Source: Deltaproteobacteria bacterium
GTDB lineage: Bacteria; Myxococcota_A; Polyangia; Haliangiales; Haliangiaceae
DNA: 5,864 bases
Assembly: GCA_013813945.1 (NCBI GenBank)
Contig: JACCQV010000250.1
Location: forward strand, 1 to 5,864
Direction of reading: 5' to 3'
The notes beneath the pieces were generated by a model. It was not told where the DNA came from and ran no database searches. It worked only from the letters and a program-made list of their open reading frames with translations. A program made the translations under genes and the position numbers. Shown one piece after another: positions 1 to 5,646 of this stretch (the stretch's first letter is position 1; each line of letters starts with the position of its first letter).

Positions 1-801
1 AGCGATGGCCGCGCCAACAAAGGTCCCGACGAACGGGATCACGGTCAACGCCCCGACGAGGAGCCCGATCGGCACGGAGAGCGGCATGCCAACGATCGTG
101 AACGCGATGGCGTACAGCACGGCGAGGATCGAGGTCACGATCGCCTGCCCGCGCACCCAGCCGGCGACCACGCGATCGATCTCGCGGATCACCTCGCGAA
201 CCTCCGAGCGCCGCCGCGGCGGGATCATGTGCTCGATCCGCGTGAGGAGGTTCGGGAAGTCGACCATGAAGTAAAATGCGAACACCGGGACCAGCAGCAG
301 CTCGGCGAGCACGGCGACCACCGAGAACACACCGCCGACCGCGGCAGATGCGACCGCACCGATCGGACCCGACCCGGCGCTGAATGCCTGCTGTAGCCGT
401 TCGTGGGTGACCTCATTGCGCCACTCGTGCGGGATCTCGACGCCGAACCGATCCTCCGCCCAGAGGCTGACGTTCGCGACCATGCGCGGAAGATCGGCGA
501 TGAACTCGCGCACCTGTTCGGCGATCGCGGGTGCCGCCAGCGTGATCGCGGTCGCGATCAGGCCGATGAACGAGATCAAGAGGATCCCGGCACCGAGCGG
601 CCTGCTCAGTCCGCGCCGCACCAGTAGCTCGAGCACGGGGTTGAGCAGATACGCGATGCCGAGCGCCGCCAGGATCGGCGCGAGCACGTGCGTGAGGTAC
701 TTGAGGACGACGTACCCGAGCACCACGAACGTCATGATGAGGAGCCAGCGCAGCAGGCTCAGCACCTGCTTCAGATTCGGAGGATGCTCGCGGTCACTCA
801 C
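1..801 (-). CDS. AI-2E family transporter (PF01594-type permease), C-terminus cut by window edge
   Basis: Inner-membrane permease of the AI-2E/UPF0118 family. Members have been linked to autoinducer-2 export or Na+/H+ exchange, so the substrate cannot be assigned here. The visible 267 residues begin with a short charged tail (about 1-15). Helices follow at about 17-35, 37-56 and 68-90, then a polar extramembrane stretch (about 91-145) and further helices at about 150-180, 219-240 and 243-267. The best family evidence is the block from about residue 175 to the edge: YFMVDFP, then a charged linker ending GWVRGQA, then the GLLVGALTVIPFVG segment. Family members are usually about 350 residues, so roughly the last quarter lies outside the window. 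The GTG start at 799-801 (MSDREHPP after conversion) has only a weak purine stretch (GGCGG) before it. An in-frame GTG at 817-819 is an alternative, and the frame closes at 847-849. It lies 45 bases downstream of the cysteine-rich lipoprotein gene on the same strand and is probably co-transcribed with it. Confidence 0.88.
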   Translation of the reverse strand, partial: MSDREHPPNLKQVLSLLRWLLIMTFVVLGYVVLKYLTHVLAPILAALGIAYLLNPVLELLVRRGLSRPLGAGILLISFIGLIATAITLAAPAIAEQVREFIADLPRMVANVSLWAEDRFGVEIPHEWRNEVTHERLQQAFSAGSGPIGAVASAAVGGVFSVVAVLAELLLVPVFAFYFMVDFPNLLTRIEHMIPPRRRSEVREVIREIDRVVAGWVRGQAIVTSILAVLYAIAFTIVGMPLSVPIGLLVGALTVIPFVGTFVGAAIA

Positions 802-846
802 CCGCCACGGGCGTACCACAAACCTCGCGCGACCGGCGCGCCGGAC

Positions 847-1530
847 TCAAGGTCGCGCGCAGAGATCGCTCGGGATGCATGCGCCGCTGTAACAGCCGGC
901 CCAGATTCCCGGCGTCGTCCCTGTCGGGCATGTCGGCGCGAGCTGCCGGCAGCTGACCGGACCGGTACACGCCCCTGGGTGCGTTCCCTCGGGGACACAC
1001 AGCTCGAACGGCCGCGGGCAGTTGAGGGAGTCGGGCGAGCACACGGTCTGCGAGTGGATCGCGGTGCACGCCGCGCTGCGCGAGCAGTCCCACGAATCGG
1101 CACCGTGACAGCTGACGGTCGCGTCGGGGATCGTGTCGATCGGGAAGCAACCGAGGAAGTCGGTCAGGCAGTTGCTTTCGAACGTGCAGCTTGCGTCCTT
1201 GACCACCCGGCACGATGGGTTGGCGGCGCAGGCCGACTCGCCGAGCGGCTCGCACGAGTGGCCGCAGGTGTTCCACGATGGAATAGGTGGGATCGGGGCA
1301 ACTCCAGCGATCCCGGGGCACGGTCCGCAGTCGCTGTTGCACGGCAGCGTATCGAACGAATCGCACGTCAGATCGCCCGGATCACGCAGCGGTGCGGGTT
1401 GCGACCGCGCCACCTTGCTCGGCTCCGTGCCCTCGGCCAGGGCGCAGACGTCGTCGCCATCATCGCCGGTGAAGAACAGCGCGCATCCGGTCGACAGGCT
1501 GACCGCTACGAGGAGATAGGCGAGGCGCAT
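847..1530 (-). CDS. cysteine-rich putative lipoprotein with tandem six-cysteine repeats, function unknown
   Basis: Encodes 227 residues, exported and probably lipidated. The N-terminus is a short signal peptide (MRLAYLLVAV, then SLSTGC) with the candidate lipidated Cys at 16. The lipobox is imperfect, with Ser rather than Leu at -3. The mature protein contains 24 further cysteines, an even number that would allow full disulfide pairing outside the cytoplasm. Cysteines at 93, 101, 107, 115, 121 and 128 have gaps of 7, 5, 7, 5 and 6 residues. Those at 141, 149, 155, 164, 171 and 178 have gaps of 7, 5, 8, 6 and 6, so this is a diverged tandem repeat. Another six follow (188-224) with different spacing. 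A Pro-rich linker lies around 72-87. No enzyme motif is seen. Cys-rich lipoproteins of unknown role are common in myxobacteria (general knowledge). The ATG at 1528-1530 is the only start that gives the signal peptide, but no clear Shine-Dalgarno precedes it. The gene is probably the first of a pair with the downstream AI-2E permease. Confidence 0.8.
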   Translation of the reverse strand: MRLAYLLVAVSLSTGCALFFTGDDGDDVCALAEGTEPSKVARSQPAPLRDPGDLTCDSFDTLPCNSDCGPCPGIAGVAPIPPIPSWNTCGHSCEPLGESACAANPSCRVVKDASCTFESNCLTDFLGCFPIDTIPDATVSCHGADSWDCSRSAACTAIHSQTVCSPDSLNCPRPFELCVPEGTHPGACTGPVSCRQLAPTCPTGTTPGIWAGCYSGACIPSDLCARP

Positions 1531-1540
1531 GGACCGATGA

Positions 1541-1555
1541 CTCGCAAGGCGCGAG
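1541..1555. other. small inverted repeat just upstream of the cysteine-rich lipoprotein start
   Basis: CTCGC (1541-1545) and GCGAG (1551-1555) are perfectly complementary across a 5-base loop. The repeat ends 11 bases upstream of the lipoprotein ATG on the minus strand, where a ribosome binding site would lie. It could form a small 5' leader hairpin or be an operator half-site pair. A 5-base stem is common by chance in GC-rich DNA, so the call is weak. Confidence 0.2.
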
Positions 1556-1568
1556 CCAGACCATCAGC

Positions 1569-1597
1569 CGTGTCGTTCTGCTGGCTTGCGCGACACG
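1569..1597 (-). other. 7-bp stem hairpin in the gap between the PEGA-like and cysteine-rich lipoprotein genes
   Basis: CGTGTCG (1569-1575) and CGACACG (1591-1597) form a perfect 7-base-pair stem with a 15-base loop. It begins 33 bases after the stop of the PEGA-like lipoprotein gene on the minus strand. No T-run follows the stem on that strand, so it is not a classical intrinsic terminator. It may attenuate, stabilise an mRNA 3' end, or be an operator. The surrounding gap (1531-1630) holds no other gene, and any promoter for the cysteine-rich lipoprotein gene should lie here. I see no clear -10/-35 pair. Confidence 0.3.
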
Positions 1598-1630
1598 CCC
1601 CTCAGGTTTCCGAGGCGACCTCTGCCCTCG

Positions 1631-1930
1631 TCAGGGGAGGATCGGTGCCAGCTCCATCGCGATGCTCTTGCGCTCCGCACGCCCGAGGGTCATCTCGATG
1701 TACGCCGAGAAGTAGTCCTCGTGGCGCAGCTCCAGCCGATGCATGCCCGGGGTGACCGCGACCCCGCCGCGCAGCGCGTTGAGGGGCGCAACGAACCGGC
1801 CATCGACGTAGACCTGCGCGTCACGAACGTTGCTCTTCAGCTTGATGATCGCATCGTCGGCGGTGACGCCGTTGGGTCCGACCTTGGGTCCGCATGCCGC
1901 GAGCGCGAGCATCAGCAGCGCTGCCCTCAT
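1631..1930 (-). CDS. small PEGA-domain-like lipoprotein
   Basis: Encodes 99 residues. The signal peptide MRAALLMLALAAC carries a textbook lipobox (Leu-Ala-Ala-Cys, residues 10-13). Gly at +2 gives no inner-membrane retention signal, so the mature 87-residue protein is probably anchored in the outer membrane. Residues 29-95 read like one PEGA domain: a strand ending in AQVYVDGRFVAPL, a loop, VTPGMHRLELRHEDY, and a final strand near the C-terminus. PEGA modules are small beta-sandwiches found in surface and envelope proteins. The frame stays open for another 74 codons upstream, but that extension is Arg/Ala-rich and lies wholly inside the preceding gene. The ATG at 1928-1930, which gives the lipobox, is the true start. 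Its start overlaps the TGA of the upstream secreted-protein gene by four bases (ATGA), a sign of translational coupling and perhaps partnership. No catalytic residues are seen. Confidence 0.85.
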   Translation of the reverse strand: MRAALLMLALAACGPKVGPNGVTADDAIIKLKSNVRDAQVYVDGRFVAPLNALRGGVAVTPGMHRLELRHEDYFSAYIEMTLGRAERKSIAMELAPILP

Positions 1931-3099
1931 GGTGCGCCCGAGAGCGTGAGCTCGATGATGTCCGCGTTGATCCGCATCTCGACGAACGTGTCGGTCGCGG
2001 GCGGCTTCTTCGCGATCTGCGCGATCCGCTCCACCGATTCCGTCGTCGTCACGCCGATCACCCAGCCGCCGGGCGAGAGCCGGCGCAGCACCGCGCGCTG
2101 CACACCTTTGGCGCCCTGCAGATACTTGAGCTCGGCGTTGACGATGCCCCACGGCGTCTTCGGCGACATCCGGACCAGCACGACACCGGGCTCGGCCGCC
2201 GGCGTGTCTTCGCCGGTGAAACCGTTCGCCGCGGTCAACGCCTGACGCGTGGGTGGCAGCACATCCGTGATCGCACCGACGAGGGCGGCATCGACCGCAT
2301 GCTTGATCACAGCCGGATCCGTACCGCGCGCGGCCGTCGTCGCGGTGCCCTGCCCGACCAGCTTCTTGCCGCGGCGATCGATCAACCGCACGTGCGCGGT
2401 GACCAGCACGCCGTTGCTCGCGATGCCGCGGACCGGCACGGCATCACCGATCGACACACCCGCGATCGCCGCGAGATCCGCCTTGGCCGACGCGGCCAGC
2501 GCGTCCGCGTCCTCGTCACTGAGCGGCAGCTCCCCGTCGGCACGTGCCGCGGGTCCTGCGGCTGGCGCGCGCTTGACCGTCATCCCACCTGTGCGAAGGG
2601 CACTCGACAGAGCGCCGAGACCTGGCAGCTCCTTCTCCGCGGATGCGCCAAAGGTGGCGCGAACGCTCTCGCGATCGCCGACGCGGAGAAGGACCGTTAC
2701 TGCGCGCCCCTTCGAGGCCTCACCGGCCGTCATCGTCGGGATTTTCATCTCCGCCAGCTTTGCGCGCACCTTGTCTCGATCGACACGCACGGTGACCTTG
2801 AGTTGCCGGCGATCGCCCGCCGTCGTGTCTTTGACCACCGTGAACTTCGCCACCCACAGCCGTGCCCGGCCCACGAGCTCGCGGTCGAGCTCGGCCTTCT
2901 TCGCGCTCCGCACGTCGGGTGCGACGACATCGGAGATCGCCAGCGTCACCGCACGCGCGAAGGCTTCGTCGAGCGCGGCGACCCTCGGATCGCTGCCCGA
3001 CAGCTCGGCGTCACCCTCGGTGTCGTAGGCCCCGAGGTCCTCGGCGCGTGCCACGGAGGTCAGCGCGAGCAGGAGACAAACCAGCGACAGGGAACGCAC
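1927..3099 (-). CDS. secreted protein with FlgT/Lpp20-like N-terminal region, function unknown
   Basis: Encodes 390 residues with a Sec signal peptide (MRSLSLVCLLLALTSVARA, cleavage predicted after Ala19, ARA|ED) and no lipobox, so the protein is probably periplasmic. Three regions can be seen. Residues 36-118 hold an Ala-rich helix (DEAFARAVTLAI) followed by strands (LWVAKFTVVKD, LKVTVRVDRDKV), resembling the N-terminal fold of FlgT and Lpp20-type proteins. Residues 130-285 alternate strand and helix, with a Pro/Ala-rich linker near 176-190, like the CsgG/TolB-N-like middle domains of such proteins. Residues 305-385 form a compact repeat-like alpha/beta segment (VVLVRMS, LKYLQGAKGVQRAVLRRLS, GWVIGVTT). 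No catalytic motif is visible and no flagellar gene is nearby, so a flagellar role is not claimed. The start is GTG at 3097-3099, required for the signal peptide. It is preceded by a weak AGG about 8 bases upstream. It is the first gene of a coupled pair with the PEGA-like lipoprotein. Confidence 0.8.
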   Translation of the reverse strand: MRSLSLVCLLLALTSVARAEDLGAYDTEGDAELSGSDPRVAALDEAFARAVTLAISDVVAPDVRSAKKAELDRELVGRARLWVAKFTVVKDTTAGDRRQLKVTVRVDRDKVRAKLAEMKIPTMTAGEASKGRAVTVLLRVGDRESVRATFGASAEKELPGLGALSSALRTGGMTVKRAPAAGPAARADGELPLSDEDADALAASAKADLAAIAGVSIGDAVPVRGIASNGVLVTAHVRLIDRRGKKLVGQGTATTAARGTDPAVIKHAVDAALVGAITDVLPPTRQALTAANGFTGEDTPAAEPGVVLVRMSPKTPWGIVNAELKYLQGAKGVQRAVLRRLSPGGWVIGVTTTESVERIAQIAKKPPATDTFVEMRINADIIELTLSGAP

Positions 3100-3191
3100 G
3101 CAGGAAGCCTAGCAAACCGCAGCGACCTGCGCCGATCAAGGCGCGGCAAACGCCTGGCCGCTCGCGCTTGTTCCCGTGATATGCCGTCGCG
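3100..3191. promoter_or_regulatory. divergent intergenic region, putative promoters and a small palindrome
   Basis: These 92 bases separate the divergent starts at 3099 (minus) and 3192 (plus), so both transcripts probably begin here. GCGCC-GATCAA-GGCGC (3129-3144) is a perfect 5-base inverted repeat with a 6-base loop, placed so that it could act as an operator for either side. On the minus strand, TTGATC resembles a -35 hexamer, but no good -10 follows. On the plus strand, TGATAT (3177-3182) resembles a -10 element lying 9 bases before the ATG, with no convincing -35. Neither gene has a strong ribosome binding site. The promoter positions are guesses. Confidence 0.35.
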
Positions 3192-3638
3192 ATGGCGATG
3201 AAGGAGACCGAAGGGTCACTGCGGGCATACTTCCTGCTCGCGGGCGTGATCAGTATCTTGTTGTCGATCCGCGATCTCGGTGCGGCCACCGAGATCCCAT
3301 TCTCGGCGCTCCCGACCGACTGGATGATGGCGATCTACGTCCCGCTGATCACGCGCCTCGGCCTCGGCGCCGCGTACCTGGTCGCCGGCATCTTCCTCAA
3401 GACCGCGCTCCCCACCGGTGCTGGCTGGATCAAGCACATCCTCGTTCTCGGCATGGTGCTGATGACGGCGAACGCCGTGCTGATCGCGGTGGTGCTCGGC
3501 TCGGACGAGGGAAGCTCGGGCCTGATCGGCGCGATCATCGGCGTCGCGATCACCGTCTACCTCTACAAGAGCGTCACTCGGCTCTCTGCCGAGGCCGTCA
3601 CCCGCGCCGCCACTCCGCCCGCCGCCCGCGTGGTCTGA
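3192..3638 (+). CDS. small four-helix integral membrane protein, function unknown
   Basis: Encodes 148 residues. Four hydrophobic helices lie at about 11-28, 46-69, 80-103 and 108-126. A charged N-terminus (MAMKETEGSLR) precedes them, and a short Ala/Pro/Arg-rich C-terminal tail follows (131-148). I recognise no transporter or enzyme signature, and the family is unassigned. The start is well constrained: an in-frame TGA at 3177-3179 leaves only the ATGs at 3192 and 3198, and neither has a clear Shine-Dalgarno. The gene is the first of a plus-strand pair, its stop codon lying one base before the start of the SnoaL-like gene. That implies a shared transcript and probably coupled translation, but no functional link can be read from the sequence. 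Confidence 0.78.
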   Translation: MAMKETEGSLRAYFLLAGVISILLSIRDLGAATEIPFSALPTDWMMAIYVPLITRLGLGAAYLVAGIFLKTALPTGAGWIKHILVLGMVLMTANAVLIAVVLGSDEGSSGLIGAIIGVAITVYLYKSVTRLSAEAVTRAATPPAARVV

Positions 3639-3639
3639 C

Positions 3640-3951
3640 ATGGGTTTGCCGAGCGAGGTCGTGCGGACCTGGGTCGAGACGTTCAATCGCGCCGATGCGG
3701 ACGCGCTCGCCGAGCTCTACACGGAAACCGCGATCCATCACCAGGTCGCGGAACCGCCGGTCGTGGGGCGCGACGCGATTCGCACGTGGTTCGCGACCCG
3801 GTTCGCTACCGCAACGACGGTCTGCATCGTCGAGAATCTGTTCGAGGACGGCGACTGGGCGATCCTCGAGTGGAAGGACCCGCAAGGTCTCCGCGGCTCC
3901 GGCTTCTTTCACGTGATCTCCGGCCGGATCGAATTGCAGCGCGGCTACTAG
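3640..3951 (+). CDS. SnoaL-like / NTF2-like superfamily protein
   Basis: Encodes 103 residues with no signal peptide, so cytoplasmic. The whole protein fits one SnoaL-like (PF12680-type) alpha+beta barrel. An N-terminal helix carries the typical WVETFNRADADALAELY run (11-27). Next come a strand with paired histidines (AIHHQV, 31-36) and the VVGRDAIRTWF motif (41-51). Strands follow (VCIVENLFEDGDWAILEW, 61-78) and the usual end (GFFHVISGRIELQRGY, 88-103). This superfamily includes polyketide cyclases, limonene-epoxide hydrolase-type enzymes, ketosteroid isomerases and many small-molecule binders. The substrate cannot be deduced. The length is at the short end but complete. The ATG at 3640 follows the stop of the membrane-protein gene by one base with no separate ribosome binding site visible, which points to translational coupling. 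Confidence 0.88.
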   Translation: MGLPSEVVRTWVETFNRADADALAELYTETAIHHQVAEPPVVGRDAIRTWFATRFATATTVCIVENLFEDGDWAILEWKDPQGLRGSGFFHVISGRIELQRGY

Positions 3952-4005
3952 GACAAGCTGCGTTCCTCCGGCTGAACAACTTGCCGCTTCCGAGCTGACG
4001 CCCGA
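3952..4005. other. convergent intergenic gap with no clear terminator
   Basis: These 54 bases separate convergent genes ending at 3951 (plus) and 4006 (minus). A bidirectional terminator would be expected here. The only inverted repeat I see is GCCGCT (3983-3988) with AGCGGC (4008-4013). It has a 19-base loop, reaches into the end of the minus-strand gene, and has no T-run on either side. Termination may be factor-dependent. Confidence 0.3.
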
Positions 4006-5646
4006 TCAGCGGCGGTCGATTCCGATCACCCGGAAGCCGCCTGCGCCACGTGCGATGTGGACGAACGCCGGAGGCACGCGGTCGTCGCCGCGACGGATGT
4101 CGATCCGGACGATCGTGTAGCCGTCGCGCGCCGTGCCTGGGCGGATCGGAGGCAAGCACGTGCGGCCGCCGGAGAGCGCGTTCACCCGCGGACCGCGAGC
4201 CAGCGCACGGCCGTCGTAGTCGTAGGTCGCCGTGACGTAGCGCGTGGCTGCGTCCACGCCATAGCCGTGGCGCAACCAGAGGTCATCGAAGCAGACCGAG
4301 ATTGCGCCGGCGCGCTCGCGAACCTCGAGCCTGGAGATCGGAGCGACGCGACCCAGTGCCCAGCGTCCGATCTTGCGCTGCCGCTCGAGCAGCGTCTTGA
4401 TCACGTACTCCGTGGTGCGCCGGTCCGTGTACTGACCCGCCTCGACCGCGGCCCGGATATGAGCCGGCGTGAACCGCAGCATGATCTCGGTGGCCCATAG
4501 CTGGTCGAAGCGATCGGCGAGGTCCGTCGGCCGCCACTTGTGATTCGGGGTCCAGGTTGCAGGCTCGAAGTGCTCGCTCTCGAAGTGCCCGAGGCCGCGG
4601 AGCTCGGGATACCGAGCCGTTCGCTCCCATGGGTGGACGTGGATCCCGAAGCTGACGAGCGAGACCAGCCAGCTACGCGGCGCATACGTCGTGCGATAGC
4701 CGAGCCGCGGCACCGCGGTCACCTTGTTGATCACGCCGAGCGAGTCTCCGAAGTCGAGCATGAACCACTTGACGTAGTTGCCCTCGACGACGCTCGCGAG
4801 CGCATTCTGCGACTTGAGGTCGGGATGATTGACCCACGCCCACAGCACGCGCTGGCCCCGGAGGTCGCGCCGCAGCTCGTGCGGAACTCGATCGTTCGGG
4901 TCGTCCTTGCGAACACCCTGGGGCTCGACACCGCCGACGACCTTGCCGTCGATGTGGCGACTGGCGAGCGCGCGATAGCTACCGTTCACGTGATCGACCG
5001 AGTCGATGTACTTGTCGAAGTCGGCCTGGGTCATCGCGCGCTTGCTGCCGTCGCGATTCTTGATCTCCGCTTTCGGATCGAGCACGAGCTGGTCGCGCCG
5101 GAACGTCACGACCTCGTTGTCGGGAACGTTGTAGCCAAACGCCCAGGTCAGGCGCTGAACGATCACGTCCGCCGCGGTCTCGGTCTCCGGGAACTCGCGC
5201 TCGTCGAACTTGAGCACGTAGCGGTCGTCGAGAGCGTCGACGAAGGTGATGCCGAGCGACATCCCGCCGATCTTGACGCCGACGACCCGCCACGGCTTGC
5301 TGCGATCGGGTCCACCGCGACCAGGCCCGCGCCTAACTTGCTCCGGCGTCACCGTCCGGTTCGTGAACCACGCTGAATCCGGGACCCCGCCGATGCTGTT
5401 GACGTTCTGCGCCGGACGTTCGTCACCGACCGTCAACACGCGCCGCGTCGGCTCGACCAGATCGCCGGTGAGGTAGTACTCGACGAGTCCCTGATCGAAG
5501 GATGGCGGTGCCTTCGCGAGCGGCACACGATCGTTCACGAGCGTGATCGGCTCCTGGTTATGGAAGCGCAGCTTGCCCGGGCCCGCGGGCATCGAGCCAG
5601 CGCAGCCGACCAGGCCAACCACCAGCAGGATCCGGGTCCCGATCAT
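4006..5646 (-). CDS. large lipoprotein with protein-kinase-like motifs, function unknown
   Basis: Encodes 546 residues counted from the ATG at 5644-5646. The signal peptide ends in a strong lipobox (Leu-Val-Gly-Cys, residues 12-15) with Ala at +2, favouring an outer-membrane lipoprotein. Residues 84-99 hold the compact motif IGGVPDSAWFTNRTV. Residues 122-305 look kinase-like. A glycine-containing strand pair is followed by YVLKF (Lys146) and a helix starting at Glu154/Glu156 and ending GYNVP. HPDLKSQN (His274, Asp276, Lys278, Asn281) matches a catalytic loop, and DFGD (Asp298-Asp301) matches the metal-binding motif. A helical region follows (380-430, with LLERQRKIGRW), then a beta-rich C-terminal domain (438-546) with Cys452 and Cys497, possibly a disulfide. 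The fold may be nearer HipA, PI3/4-kinase or Fam20-like proteins than classic kinases, or a pseudokinase. GTG at 5647-5649 is an alternative start, but a GGGAG site (5654-5658) sits 7 bases before the ATG and only 4 before the GTG. The gene is coupled to the upstream Omp85-type barrel. Confidence 0.85.
   Translation of the reverse strand: MIGTRILLVVGLVGCAGSMPAGPGKLRFHNQEPITLVNDRVPLAKAPPSFDQGLVEYYLTGDLVEPTRRVLTVGDERPAQNVNSIGGVPDSAWFTNRTVTPEQVRRGPGRGGPDRSKPWRVVGVKIGGMSLGITFVDALDDRYVLKFDEREFPETETAADVIVQRLTWAFGYNVPDNEVVTFRRDQLVLDPKAEIKNRDGSKRAMTQADFDKYIDSVDHVNGSYRALASRHIDGKVVGGVEPQGVRKDDPNDRVPHELRRDLRGQRVLWAWVNHPDLKSQNALASVVEGNYVKWFMLDFGDSLGVINKVTAVPRLGYRTTYAPRSWLVSLVSFGIHVHPWERTARYPELRGLGHFESEHFEPATWTPNHKWRPTDLADRFDQLWATEIMLRFTPAHIRAAVEAGQYTDRRTTEYVIKTLLERQRKIGRWALGRVAPISRLEVRERAGAISVCFDDLWLRHGYGVDAATRYVTATYDYDGRALARGPRVNALSGGRTCLPPIRPGTARDGYTIVRIDIRRGDDRVPPAFVHIARGAGGFRVIGIDRR

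Noticed and set aside
5..274. Plus-strand 89-codon open frame at the left edge
   Set aside because: It is antisense to well-conserved AI-2E family helices, and its Thr/Arg/Ser-rich product has no recognisable features.
688..1755. Long plus-strand open frame of 355 codons
   Set aside because: It lies antisense to the permease start, the cysteine-rich lipoprotein and part of the PEGA-like gene. Its product is Arg/Ala-rich with no domain pattern, and the minus-strand genes have clear signal peptides and family motifs.
1931..2152. 74-codon N-terminal extension of the PEGA-like lipoprotein frame
   Set aside because: The extension is Arg/Asp/His-rich, lies inside the coding region of the upstream gene, and would bury the perfect lipobox in the middle of the protein.
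1894..3201. Long plus-strand open frame of 435 codons
   Set aside because: Antisense to the secreted FlgT-like gene, with an Arg/His/Asp-rich product typical of shadow frames in GC-rich DNA. It also runs across the divergent promoter region.
3983..4013. GCCGCT/AGCGGC inverted repeat as a bidirectional terminator
   Set aside because: The stem is only 6 base pairs with a 19-base loop, overlaps the end of a coding region, and has no T-run on either strand.
4540..5376. Plus-strand open frame of 278 codons
   Set aside because: It is antisense to the kinase-like lipoprotein. The product is rich in Arg, Val, Asp and Glu without recognisable motifs, whereas the minus frame has a lipobox and ordered motifs.
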